NCBI GenBank assembly: GCA_964017155.1
Contig: OZ024861.1
Span: forward strand, 14,289,912 to 14,353,911
Direction: 5' to 3'
Origin: Oasisia sp. SBJ-2009
Lineage: Eukaryota > Annelida > Polychaeta > Sabellida > Siboglinidae
Length of the DNA stretch: 64,000 nt
Shown: positions 33,462 to 46,506 of the stretch, piece after piece
Layout of the letters: each line of letters begins with the position of its first letter
How positions within the stretch are numbered: the first letter of the stretch is position 1
Program-made: the position numbers and the translations under genes
The notes under the pieces: model-generated
Told to the model about the DNA's origin: nothing
Databases searched by the model: none
The model's input: the letters and a program-made list of their open reading frames with translations, nothing else

Positions 33462-35702
33462 ATGTGCACGGTGTCTAACAAAATTGAAAACAGCAGGCTC
33501 AATGCTTACATATGTCCACATTCCTTCACCCCACTGGCGTCAAAGACGCAAATCCCACCGCGATGCGGTCGAGATTACACTAAAGAAACTGGCATCTGTC
33601 GCCAGCATTCGGCTGCGCGGCAAAGTAATGGCGGCAAACCGGAAGACGCGCCACAACAATACCGTGACGTCACGACATTACGGCAGACGTGCCATTTTCG
33701 TTCCCGGCGACGTCAAATTTCAAGATGGCGACGCCTTTGATATAAGCAAACTTGGGGGGGAGGCGCTTTCTTCCACTTTTACTTCGTTCTTTCAATGTTT
33801 TACTTGCGCTAGCTTATTTCGCAATAAGGTACACACATAGGACTACAGTTGTATTATGGTACGACGGCCTGTGCGACATTCGGGTACTTTTTATGCACGA
33901 TGCAAGTCAATGTGCGTGGCGTATAACACCGATTAGATTCAACAATGCCAGACTCTCTCCATTGATTTTTAGACCAAATATATCAGGCCTGCTGGTCCGC
34001 GCGTATTAAAACCACTGCACTACCCTACCCGCGCCTCTTGTAATGAAGTTTCAAACCTAGGAGCAATTGAGGTTGGCTTGCATTCTGCGCAAGTGCCTAA
34101 TTCTTGTCGGAAATGGAACAGAATATTCATATTCGTGTTCTCATTCACAGTAGACTGTATATGGTGCATACCACTCTTCGATGAGTTGTCTCAAAGTCGC
34201 AAGCAGCTTTCCACCTATGCCTAGGCAAATAGACGTTTGGACAGTATCTAATTTCACATTCGTACTGCTGAGCTTCAAACTACTACACTCATCGACAGAA
34301 GTTCCCTTCACTGTGTTGGCAATCTACTCTCTGCGATCTGGAACTCTAAAACGTCTTAACGGCGACGCCACGAGGGCTGTATGCAGGCTGCGCATAGATG
34401 TATCTGAAGCATTATATGACATTCCATGCGATAAAAGACGTTCGTTCGCATACAGTCTAGATTTACTCTGTAGTGTAATACGCTTTATAGGACGTACAAT
34501 GTGTGTAGCTAGCTCAACATCAATGATTATATGATGCGACCATTGCCTGTTAGTTGCTTTGTGGTTTCGTTTTCATATTGAACTGGCGACATGTCTGCTC
34601 TTTGGTTTCAGGTCTTCCTATTTGAGACCGACGTGTGAGCGACACAGACCGTCTGAGAATGAGACGCGCGAGTAGTGATGAACCCCACGCATGTCTAGTA
34701 TATCACTTCGTAGTTGTCTGGGTAGTTTGGAACAACCCTTGGTTTCTCGCATGGCTCTTCGCCATCGCTGTTATGTCTAGCCGTTGGCGTTACCTGTTTG
34801 TCGGCACAGCGCTCATGACACGGCCAAAGAGCTGGCCTGTTGGCACTGATCACTGTAGCATATGCTATTGTTTCCAAGGCAATGTAACAACATATGCATT
34901 CGAACTCCGTCACTACCTAGATACAAATCTGCGTGCCGAGATATGTGTGACTGCAATAAATATGGGTCTCAAAACATCAAATGATCTCTACACTTGTCTT
35001 TGAAGGAAGACATGTCAAATGCGTACCCTTGAGTTACACTATTGCAAAGAAAGAGGCACTTGTGTAGGTTGCCTTGGCATGCTGATTCCTAAGTATGCTG
35101 TTTCCAGTCGAGATGAATGCGTTGTGCTTGGTGTCATGACGGTCAAAGAATCATCTACTCACCTGTATTGAGTGGGTGTATGTGTACAAGCGATAATGTG
35201 TGTGGCATTCGCCGCGCGAATGGTGCTTATGCATATCAGTTTTAATATACTTTCCGCGGTGCGATCCCGGCCTCTTACACAAGTTTCGTTTCATGTGCAT
35301 TATTTTGCATCATATTTTGACATTGCGTATCTTGAAATACATCATATAGCGTGAACAACAGCTCGATCAATCGTCTGAGTAAAACGTTTCGATTGTGAGA
35401 ACTGCAACATCAAAACTAATGTCCACTCGCACTAGCTGTGATATATGTATCGATGTCATGCTATCGTTGATTTGATTCTCCCAGAGATCGGCCTACATTA
35501 TCATCTACCTCAACATGTTATATAAAAAAAATAACTTGATAAAAACAACGCTTCACCCACTGTCGAATGACTGTTCCGCGTCGCCAATCTTCACATCATC
35601 GGGCCTGGTCGGTCAGTAATGCTGCCAGAAGTATTCGGCCACGTGTCGCTGTATCTTCACCGGGCGCAGACACCTGAGAAAAAACAATAAAAAAGCGTTA
35701 CA
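33462..35702. repeat. Satellite unit 11, type a1
   Basis: 2241 bp. CRE at 33665-33672, poly-G of 7 after AAACTT, a1 single-base deletion near 33993. It follows B copy 3 and directly precedes an RT unit, so no a2 unit lies in this block. Just before its start the sequence reads GGGCGTAGAC instead of GGGCGCAGAC. Confidence 0.95.
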
Positions 35703-36404
35703 ATGTGCACGGTGTCTAACAAAATTGAAAACAGCAGGCTCAATGCTTACATATGTCCACATTCCTTCACCCCACTGGCGTCAAAGACGCAAATCCCACC
35801 GCGATGCGGTCGAGATTACACTAAAGAAACTGGCATCTGTCGCCAGCATTCGGCTGCGCGGCAAAGTAATGGCGGCAAACCGGAAGACGCGCCACAACAA
35901 TACCGTGACGTCACGACATTACGGCAGACGTGCCATTTTCGTTCCCGGCGACGTCAAATTTCAAGATGGCGACGCCTTTGATCTAAGCAAACTGGGGGGG
36001 GGGAGGCGCTTTCTTCCACGTTTACTTCGTTCTTTCAATGTTTTACTTGCGCTAGCTTATTTCGCAATAAGGTACACACATAGGACTACAGTTGTATTAT
36101 GGTACGACGGCCTGTGCGACATTCGGGTACTTTTTATGCACGATGCAAGTCAATGTGCGTGGCGTATAACACCGATTAGATTCAACAATGCCAGACTCTC
36201 TCCATTGATTTTTAGACCAAATATATCAGGCCTGCTGCGTCCGTGCGTATTAAAACCACTGCACTACCCTATCCGCGCCTCTTGTAATGAAGTTTCAAAC
36301 CTAGGAGCAATTGAGGTTGGCTTGCATTGTGCGCAAGTGCCTAATTCTTGTCGGAAATGGAACAGAATATTCATATTCGTGTTCTCATTCACAGTACACT
36401 GTAT

Positions 36405-38230
36405 TGTATTCAAACACAAATTGCAGCAATGCATGAATCGGGATCCCACGATTGGTGGAAGCATATGAAAACAATAATGGGACTTAAAACAAATGGCAAT
36501 TCATGCATGCAAGGTATAGCTAACAAAACAACGGATGGTGATTGTGGCTTACTGGCCAATACAATGAATGATTTCTTTGTGTCTGTGAGTGACCATTTGC
36601 CTCGGTTAAATAAGAACCACAAGGTGTTCGACGTTAACGAGAAACTGCCGGATCAGTATGTGATAAGCGTATATACTACGTTTAAAGCTTTGGAGAGTGT
36701 TAAAGCCAACAAGGCTACTGGGCCTGACAACATCCCTGCATGGGTGTTAAGAAACTATGCAAATGTTCTCGCCCCTCCATTAACTGCTATTTTTAACAAT
36801 TCACTAAGAAAAGGTGTACTCCCTATGGAATGGAAAATGGCCAATGTAATACCGTTGCCAAAAACAAGCCCCCCTGTGTCGATTGAAAAAGACATTAGAC
36901 CAATTTCACTAACTCCAATAGCTGCCAAGGTGTTTGAATCAATAATAATGAAATGGGTGGATGAAACAATTGAAGGTGAAATTGATGCTAAGCAATTTGG
37001 AGGAATTAGCGGAACGTCCACAACAGATGTTCTTGTCGAAATGGTTCATATGTGGTATAAGGCGACAGATAAATTGAATTCTTATGTCAGAGTTGTAATG
37101 CTAGACTTTAGCAAAGCGTTTGATCTTATTAATCATCATTTGTTGCTAGATAAGCTACAATCGTATGGGTTGCCCGCACATATTTTAAGATGGATGGCAA
37201 CATTTCTATTAGACAGAACTCAACGAGTAAAAATAGGAAATGAATATTCCCATTCTGGTCATCCCAATGGGGGAGTACCGCAAGGGACATTGTCTGGACC
37301 TAAATGTTTCCTTGTTTACATAAATGATTTAAGAACGACTGTTCCACTATATAAGTATGTAGATGATAGTACGTTATTTGAAATATGCGACAGAAAGGGT
37401 GTATCTGTTATACAAGGGTCGGTTGATATTGCTGCTAGATGGACAGAAAAGAATGACATGAAAATTAATTCCGAAAAATCAAAAGAAATAATCATTAGTT
37501 TTGCACAAGATGGCAATTTCAGAAGCACTATCCCGAATATAAAAATTGATGGGAGGGATGTAGCACAAGTTTGCCATGCCAAACTATTAGGTGTGACCAT
37601 TTCTCAGGATCTGACATGGAACAAACACGTAGATACTATTGTGAAAAAAGCTGGTAAACGCTTGTACATGTTATATCAGTTAAAGCGCGCAGGGATTACA
37701 CAGAAAGATCTGGTCAGTGTATATGTTAGTGTGGTGAGACCAGTTCTAGAATATGCATGTCCTGTATGGCACACTAACTTGCCCCAATATTTGTCTGACA
37801 ATATTGAAGTTATACAAAAAAGGGCATTAAAATGTATTTTTCCTGGATTGGGTTACGCGGAGATACTAAGACGTGTTAACCTGGATACGTTGAATGTAAG
37901 ACGGGAGAGCATTTGTCAAAAATATTTTGATAAAATTAAAGTCGGCACACATAGATTAAATTATCTGCTGCCTGACAAAAGACATACCGAGTATAATATT
38001 AGACAAGAAAATGTGTACCCGTTACCAGTTACTAGAACGAATAGATTCCGTAACTCCTTTATACCGTGGGCTTTATACAACTGTCAGTAAAAAGGTTATT
38101 AGTACGGTATGATTTGCGGTATCAAATGTATTTCTATTGTATTTGTATGATGTTTTGATGAGTCAATTGTAACCTATTGTAATGTCAATCCAACTCAGTT
38201 GAGTTGCTAATAAAACTTATGTTATTATTA
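36405..38230 (+). mobile_element. CR1/L2-type non-LTR retrotransposon, 5'-truncated, copy 3
   Basis: The copy is 1826 bp with the same target duplication (GTAT at 36401-36404 and 38231-38234). It lies 10,335 bp downstream of copy 2. No indels relative to the other copies. Confidence 0.93.
36429..38090 (+). CDS. Reverse transcriptase of the non-LTR element, copy 3
   Basis: The frame is intact over 553 codons with all catalytic motifs. Residue 205 is Met (Leu in copies 1 and 2), a state shared with copy 4, while the silent site at 37688 is C as in copy 1. The open frame extends upstream into the satellite to ATG 36357. Confidence 0.95.
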   Translation: MHESGSHDWWKHMKTIMGLKTNGNSCMQGIANKTTDGDCGLLANTMNDFFVSVSDHLPRLNKNHKVFDVNEKLPDQYVISVYTTFKALESVKANKATGPDNIPAWVLRNYANVLAPPLTAIFNNSLRKGVLPMEWKMANVIPLPKTSPPVSIEKDIRPISLTPIAAKVFESIIMKWVDETIEGEIDAKQFGGISGTSTTDVLVEMVHMWYKATDKLNSYVRVVMLDFSKAFDLINHHLLLDKLQSYGLPAHILRWMATFLLDRTQRVKIGNEYSHSGHPNGGVPQGTLSGPKCFLVYINDLRTTVPLYKYVDDSTLFEICDRKGVSVIQGSVDIAARWTEKNDMKINSEKSKEIIISFAQDGNFRSTIPNIKIDGRDVAQVCHAKLLGVTISQDLTWNKHVDTIVKKAGKRLYMLYQLKRAGITQKDLVSVYVSVVRPVLEYACPVWHTNLPQYLSDNIEVIQKRALKCIFPGLGYAEILRRVNLDTLNVRRESICQKYFDKIKVGTHRLNYLLPDKRHTEYNIRQENVYPLPVTRTNRFRNSFIPWALYNCQ

Positions 38231-39780
38231 GTATATGGTGCATACCACTCTTCGATGAGTTGTCTCAAAGTCTCAAGCAGCTTTCCACCTATGCCTAGGC
38301 AAATAGACGTTTGGACAGTATCTAATTTCACATTCGTACTGCTGAGCTTCAAACTACTACACTCAACGACAGAAGTTCCCTTCACTGTGTTGGCAATCTA
38401 CTCTCTGCGATCTGGAACTCTAAAACGTCTTAACGGCGACGCCACGAGGGCTGTATGCAGGCTGCGCATAGATGTATCTGAAGCATTATATGACATTCCA
38501 TGCGATAAAAGACGTTCGTTCGCATACAGTCTAGATTTACTCTGTAGTGTAATACGCTTTATAGGACGTACAATGTGTGTAGCTAGCTCAACATCAATGA
38601 TTATATGATGCGACCATTGCCTGTTAGTTGCTTTGTGGTTTCGTTTTCATATTGAACTGGCGACATGTCTGCTCTTTGGTTTCAGGTCTTCCTATTTGAG
38701 ACCGACGTACGTGTGAGCGACACAGACCGTCTGAGAATGAGACGCGCGAGTAGTGATGAAACCCACGCATGTCTAGTATATCACTTCGTAGTTGTCTGGG
38801 TAGTTTGGAACAACCCTTGGTTTCTCGTATGGCTCTTCGCCATCGCTGTTATGTCTAGCCGTTGGCGTTACCTGTTTGTCGGCACAGCGCTCATGACACG
38901 GCCAAAGAGCTGGCCTGTTGGCACTGATCACTGTAGCATATGCTATTGTTTCCAAGGCAATGTAACAACATATGCATTCGAACTCCGTCACTACCTAGAT
39001 ACAAATCTGCGTGCCGAGATATGTGTGACTGCAATAAATATGGGTCTCAAAACATCAAATGATCTCTACACTTGTCTTTGAAGGAAGACATGTCAAATGC
39101 GTACCCTTGAGTTACACTATTGCAAAGAAAGAGGCACTTGTGTAGGTTGCCTTGGCATGCTGATTCCTAAGTATGCTGTTTCCAGTCGAGATGAATGCGT
39201 TGTGCTTGGTGTCATGACGGTCAAAGAATCATCTACTCACCTGTATTGAGTGGGTGTATGTGTACAAGCGATAATGTGTGTGGCATTCGCCGCGCGAATG
39301 GTGCTTATGCATATCAGTTTTAATATACTTTCCGCGGTGCGATCCCGGCCTCTTACACAAGTTTCGTTTCATGTGCATTATTTTGCATCATATTTTGACA
39401 TTGCGTATCTTGAAATACATCATATAGCGTGAACAACAGCTCGATCAATCGTCTGAGTAAAACGTTTCGATTGTGAGAACTGCAACATCAAAACTAATGT
39501 CCACTCGCACTAGCTGTGATATATGTATCGATGTCATGCTATCGTTGATTTGATTCTCCCAGAGATCGGCCTACATTATCATCTACCTCAACATGTTATA
39601 TAAAAAAAATAACTTGATAAAAACAACGCTTCACCCACTGTCGAATGACTGTTCCGCGTCGCCAATCTTCACATCATCGGGCCTGGTCGGTCAGTAATGC
39701 TGCCAGAAGTATTCGGCCACGTGTCGCTGTATCTTCACCGGGCGCAGACACCTGAGAAAAAACAATAAAAAAGCGTTACA

Positions 39781-42024
39781 ATGTGCACGGTGTCTAACAA
39801 AATTGAAAACAGCAGGCTCAATGCTTACATATGTCCACATTCCTTCACCCCACTGGCGTCAAAGACGCAAATCCCACCGCGATGCGGTCGAGATTACACT
39901 AAAGAAACTGGCATCTGTCGCCAGCATTCGGCTGCGCGGCAAAGTAATGGCGGCAAACCGGAAGACGCGCCACAACAATATCGTGACGTCACGACATTAC
40001 GGCAGACGTGCCATTTTCGTTCCCGGCGACGTCAAATTTCAAGATGGCGACGCCTTTGATCTAAGCAAACTGGGGGGGGGGAGGCGCTTTCTTCCACGTT
40101 TACTTCGTTCTTTCAATGTTTTACTTGCGCTAGCTTATTTCGCAATAAGGTACACACATAGGACTACAGTTGTATTATGGTACGACGGCCTGTGCGACAT
40201 TCGGGTACTTTTTATGCACGATGCAAGTCAATGTGCGTGGCGTATAACACCGATTAGATTCAACAATGCCAGACTCTCTCCATTGATTTTTAGACCAAAT
40301 ATATCAGGCCTGCTGCGTCCGCGCGTATTAAAACCACTGCACTACCCTACCCGCGCCTCTTGTAATGAAGTTTCAAACCTAGGAGCAATTGAGGTTGGCT
40401 TGCATTCTGCGCAAGTGCCTAATTCTTGTCGGAAATGGAACAGAATATTCATATTCGTGTTCTCATTCACAGTAGACTGTATATGGTGCATACCACTCTT
40501 CGATGAGTTGTCTCAAAGTCGCAAGCAGCTTTCCACCTATGCCTAGGCAAATAGACGTTTGGACAGTATCTAATTTCACATTCGTACTGCTGAGCTTCAA
40601 ACTACTACACTCATCGACAGAAGTTCCCTTCACTGTGTTGGCAATCTACTCTCTGCGATCTGGAACTCTAAAACGTCTTAACGGCGACGCCACGAGGGCT
40701 GTATGCAGGCTGCGCATAGATGTATCTGAAGCATTATATGACATTCCATGCGATAAAAGACGTTCGTTCGCATACAGTCTAGATTTACTCTGTAGTGTAA
40801 TACGCTTTATAGGACGTACAATGTGTGTAGCTAGCTCAACATCAATGATTATATGATGCGACCATTGCCTGTTAGTTGCTTTGTGGTTTCGTTTTCATAT
40901 TGAACTGGCGACATGTCTGCTCTTTGGTTTCAGGTCTTCCTATTTGAGACCGACGTGTGAGCGACACAGACCGTCTGAGAATGAGACGCGCGAGTAGTGA
41001 TGAACCCCACGCATGTCTAGTATATCACTTCGTAGTTGTCTGGGTAGTTTGGAACAACCCTTGGTTTCTCGTATGGCTCTTCGCCATCGCTGTTATGTCT
41101 AGCCGTTGGCGTTACCTGTTTGTCGGCACAGCGCTCATGACACGGCCAAAGAGCTGGCCTGTTGGCACTGATCACTGTAGCATATGCTATTGTTTCCAAG
41201 GCAATGTAACAACATATGCATTCGAACTCCGTCACTACCTAGATACAAATCTGCGTGCCGAGATATGTGTGACTGCAATAAATATGGGTCTCAAAACATC
41301 GAATGATCTCTACACTTGTCTTTGAAGGAAGACATGTCAAATGCGTACCCTTGAGTTACACTATTGCAAAGAAAGAGGCACTTGTGTAGGTTGCCTTGGC
41401 ATGCTGATTCCTAAGTATGCTGTTTCCAGTCGAGATGAATGCGTTGTGCTTGGTGTCATGACGGTCAAAGAATCATCTACTCACCTGTATTGAGTGGGTG
41501 TATGTGTACAAGCGATAATGTGTGTGGCATTCGCCGCGCGAATGGTGTTTATGCATATCAGTTTTAATATACTTTCCGCGGTGCGATCTCGACCTCTTAT
41601 ACAAGTTTCGTTTCATGTGCATTATTTTGCATCATATTTTGACATTGCGTATCTTGAAATACATCATATAGCGTGAACAATAGCTCGATCAATCGTCTGA
41701 GTAAAACGTTTCGATTGTGAGAACTGCAACATCAAAACTAATGTCCACTCGCACTAGCTGTGATACATGTATCGATGTCATGCTATCGTTGATTTGATTC
41801 TCCCAGTGATCGGCCTACATTATCATCTACCTCAACAGGGTATATAAATAAAATAACTTGATAAAAACAACGCGTCACCCACTGTCGAATGACTGTTCCG
41901 CGCCGCCAATCTTCACATCATCGGGCCTGGTCGGTCAGTAATGCTGCCAGAAGTATTCGGCCACGTGTCGCTGTATCTTCACCGGGCGCAGACACCTGAG
42001 AAAAAACAATAAAAAAGCGTTACA
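39781..42024. repeat. Satellite unit 13, a2/beta hybrid
   Basis: 2244 bp. CRE at 39984-39991 with the a2 ATATCG flank, poly-G of 10. Its first half carries alpha markers (GTAGACTG, GTCGCAAGC). Its last third is of beta type and unusually diverged: GATCTCGACCTCTTATAC near 41586, AACAGGGTATATAAATAAA near 41834 and CGCGTCACCC near 41871. It marks the passage from the alpha part of the array to the beta part. Confidence 0.93.
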
Positions 42025-44264
42025 ATGTGCACGGTGTCTAACAAAATTGAAAACAGCAGGCTCAATGCTTACATATGTCCACATTCCTTCACCCCACTGG
42101 CGTCAAAGACGCAAATCCCACCGCGATGCGGTCGAGATTACACTAAAGAAACTGGCATCTGTCGCCAGCATTCGGCTGCGCGGCAAAGTAATGGCGGCAA
42201 ACCGGAAGACGCGCCACAACAATACCGTGACGTCACGACATTACGGCAGACGTGCCATTTTCGTTCCCGGCGACGTCAAATTTCAAGATGGCGACGCCTT
42301 TGATCTAAGCAAACTGGGGGGAGGCGCTTTCTTCCACGTTTACTTCGTTCTTTTAATGTTTTACTTGCGCTAGCTTATTTCGCAATAAGGTACACACATA
42401 GGACTACAGTTGTATTATGGTACGACGGCCTGTGCGACATTCGGGTACTTTTTATGCACGATGCAAGTCAATGTGCGTGGCGTATAACACCGATTAGATT
42501 CAACAATGCCAGACTCTCTCCATTGATTTTTAGACCAAATATATCAGGCCTGCTGCGTCCGCGCGTATTAAAACCACTGCACTACCCTACCCGCGCCTCT
42601 TGTAATGAAGTTTCAAGCCTAGGAGCAATTGAGGTTGGCTTGCATTGTGCGCAAGTGCCTAATACTTGTCGGAAATGGAACAGAATATTCATATTCGTGT
42701 TCTCATTCACAGTACACTGTATATGGTGCATACCACTCTTCGATGAGTTGTCTCAAAGTCTCAAGCAGCTTTCCACCTATGCCTAGGCAAATAGACGTTT
42801 GGACAGTATCTAATTTCACATTCGTACTGCTGAGCTTCAAACTACTACACTCAACGACAGAAGTTCCCTTCACTGTGTTGGCAATCTACTCTCTGCGATC
42901 TGGAACTCTAAAACGTCTTAACGGCGACGCCACGAGGGCTGTATGCAGGCTGCGCATAGATGTATCTGAAGCATTATATGCCATTCCATGCGATAAAAGA
43001 CGTTCGTTCGCATACAGTCTAGATTTACTCTGTAGTGTAATACGCTTTGTAGAACGTACAATGTGTGTAGCTAGCTCAACATCAATGATTATATGATGCG
43101 ACCATTGCCTGTTAGTTGCTTTGTGGTTTCGTTTTCATATTGAACTGGCGACATGTCTGCTCTTTGGTTTCATGTCTTCCTATTTGAGACCGACGTGTGA
43201 GCGACACAGACCGTCTGAGAATGAGACGCGCGAGTAGTGATGAACCCCACGCATGTCTAGTATATCATTTCGTAGTTGTCTGGGTAGTTTGGAACAACCC
43301 TTGGTTTCTCGTATGGCTCTTCGCCATCGCTGTTATGTCTAGCCGTTGGCGTTACCTGTTTGTCGGCACAGCGCTCATGACACGGCCAAAGAGCTGGCCT
43401 GTTGGCACTGATCACTGTAGCATATGCTATTGTTTCCAAGGCAATGTAACAACATATGCATTCGAACTCCGTCACTACCTAGATACAAATCTGAGTGCCG
43501 AGATATGTGTGACTGCAATAAATATGTGTCTCAAAACATCGAATGATCTCTACACTTGTCTTTGAAGGAAGACATGTCAAATGCGTACCCTTGAGTTACA
43601 CTATTGCAAAGAAAGAGGCACTTGTGTAGGTTGCCTTGGCATGCTGATTCCTAAGTATGCTGTTTCCAGTCGAGATGAATGCGTTGTGCTTGCTGTCATG
43701 ACGGTCAAAGAATCATCTACTCAACTGTATTGAGTGGGTGTATGTGTACAAGCGATAATGTGTGTGGCATTCGCCGCGCGAATGGTGCTTATGCATATCA
43801 GTTTTAATATACTTTCCGCGGTGCGATCCCGGCCTCTTACACAAGTTTCGTTTCATGTGCATTATTTTGCATCATATTTTGACATTGCGTATCTTGAAAT
43901 ACATCATATAGCGTGAACAACAGCTCGATCAATCGTCTGAGTAAAACGTTTCGATTGTGAGAACTGCAACATCAAAACTAATGTCCACTCGCACTAGCTG
44001 TGATATATGTATCGATGTCATGCTATCGTTGATTTGATTCTCCCAGTGATCGGCCTACATTATCATCTACCTCAACATGTTATATAAAAAAAATAACTTG
44101 ATAAAAACAACGCTTCACCCACTGTCGAATGACTGTTCCGCGTCGCCAATCTTCACATCATCGGGCCTGGTCGGTCAGTAATGCTGCCAGAAGTATTCGG
44201 CCACGTGTCGCTGTATCTTCACCGGGCGCAGACACCTGAGAAAAAACAATAAAAAAGCGTTACA
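42025..44264. repeat. Satellite unit 14, type beta
   Basis: 2240 bp. CRE at 42228-42235, poly-G of only 6. Beta markers are GTACACTG, CTCAAGCAGC and CAACGACAG. Private changes include TTTCATGTCTTCC near 43169, which destroys the splice-acceptor-like CAG present in every other unit, GTAGAACGT near 43049 and CTTGCTGTC near 43690. Confidence 0.95.
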
Positions 44265-46506
44265 ATGTGCACGGTGTCAAACAAAATTGAAAACAGCAGG
44301 CTCAATGCTTACATATGTCCACATTCCTTCACCCCACTGGCGTCAAAGACGCAAATCCCACCGCGATGCGGTCGAGATTACACTAAAGAAACTGGCATCT
44401 GTCGCCAGCATTCGGCTGCGCGGCAAAGTAATGGCGGCAAACCGGAAGACGCGCCACAACAATACCGTGACGTCACGACATTACGGCAGACGTGCCATTT
44501 TCGTTCCCGGCGACGTCAAATTTCAAGATGGCGACGCCTTTGATCTAAGCAAACTGGGGGGGGAGGCGCTTTCTTCCACGTTTACTTCGTTCTTTCAATG
44601 TTTTACTTGCGCTAGCTTATTTCGCAATAAGGTACACACATAGGACTACAGTTGTATTATGGTACGACGGCCTGTGCGACATTCGGGTACTTTTTATGCA
44701 CGATGCAAGTCAATGTGCGTGGCGTATAACACCGATTAGATTCAACAATGCAAGACTCTCTCCATTGATTTTTAGACCAAATATATCAGGCCTGCTGCGT
44801 CCGCGCGTATTAAAACCACTGCACTACCCTACCCGCGCCTCTGGTAATTAAGTTTCAAATCTAGGAGCAATTGAGGTTGGCTTGCATTCTGCGCAAGTGC
44901 CTAATTCTTGTCGGAAATGGAACAGAATATTCATATTCGTGTTCTCATTCACAGTACACTGTATATGGTGCATACCACTCTTCGATGAGTTGTCTCAAAG
45001 TCTCAAGCAGCTTTCCACCTATGCCTAGGCAAATAGACGTTTGGACAGTATCTAATTTCACATTCGTACTGCTGAGCTTCAAACTACTACACTCAACGAC
45101 AGAAGTTCCCTTCACTGTGTTGGCAATCTACTCTCTGCGATCTGGAACTCTAAAACGTCTTAACGGCGACGCCACGAGGGCTGTATGCAGGCTGCGCATA
45201 GATGTATCTGAAGCATTATATGCCATTCCATGCGATAAAAGACGTTCGTTCGCATACAGTCTAGATTTACTCTGTAGTGTAATACGCTTTGTAGGACGTA
45301 CAATGTGTGTAGCTAGCTCAACATCAATGATTATATGATGCGACCATTGCCTGTTAGTTGCTTTGTGGTTTCGTTTTCATATTGAACTGGCGACATGTCT
45401 GCTCTTTGGTTTCAGGTCTTCCTATTTGAGACCGACGTGTGAGCGACACAGACCGTCTGAGAATGAGACGCGCGAGTAGTGATGAACCCCACGCATGTCT
45501 AGTATATCACTTCGTAGTTGTCTGGGTAGTTTGGAACAACCCTTGGTTTCTCGTATGGCTCTTCGCCATCGCTGTTATGTCTAGCCGTTGGCGTTACCTG
45601 TTTGTCGGCACAGCGCTCATGACACGGCCAAAGAGCTGGCCTGTTGGCACTGATCACTGTAGCATATGCTATTGTTTCCAAGGCAATGTAACAACATATG
45701 CATTCGAACTCCGTCACTACCTAGATACAAATCTGCGTGCCGAGATATGTGTGACTGCAATAAATATGGGTCTCAAAACATCGAATGATCTCTACACTTG
45801 TCTTTGAAGGAAGACATGTCAAATGCGTACCCTTGAGTTACACTATTGCAAAGAAAGAGGCACTTGTGTAGGTTGCCTTGGCATGCTGATTCCTAAGTAT
45901 GCTGTTTCCAGTCGAGATGAATGCGTTGTGCTTGGTGTCATGACGGTCAAAGAATCATCTACTCACTTGTATTGAGTGGGTGTATGTGTACAAGCGATAA
46001 TGTGTGTGGCATTCGCCGCGCGAATGGTGCTTATGCATATCAGTTTTAATATACTTTCCGCGGTGCGATCCCGGCCTCTTACACAAGTTTCGTTTCATGT
46101 GCATTATTTTGCATCATATTTTGACATTGCGTATCTTGAAATACATCATATAGCGTGAACAACAGCTCGATCAATCGTCTGAGTAAAACGTTTCGATTGT
46201 GAGAACTGCAACATCAAAACTAATGTCCACTCGCACTAGCTGTGATATATGTATCGATGTCATGCTATCGTTGATTTGATTCTCCCAGTGATCGGCGTAC
46301 ATTATCATCTACCTCAACATGTTATATAAAAAAAATAACTTGATAAAAACAACGCTTCACCCACTGTCGAATGACTGTTCCGCGTCGCCAATCTTCACAT
46401 CATCGGGCCTGGTCGGTCAGTAATGCTGCCAGAAGTATTCGGCCACGTGTCGCTGTATCTTCACCGGGCGCAGACACCTGAGAAAAAACAATAAAAAAGC
46501 GTTACA
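44265..46506. repeat. Satellite unit 15, type beta
   Basis: 2242 bp. CRE at 44468-44475, poly-G of 8. It shares GGTGTCAAAC at its start, GCAAGACTC near 44750 and CTGGTAATTAAG near 44842 with unit 16, so the two form a recent duplicate pair. Confidence 0.95.

Larger units (their letters stand above)
35703..39780. repeat. Satellite unit 12, carries RT copy 3
   Basis: 4078 bp. CRE at 35906-35913, poly-G of 10. It has the RT-unit left-flank markers. Right of the insertion it differs from units 3 and 9 in having the ACGTACGTGTG duplication (near 38706) and GATGAAACCC near 38757. Its 3' end returns to alpha markers (CAGAGATCGG near 39560), so it is a mosaic. Confidence 0.95.
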
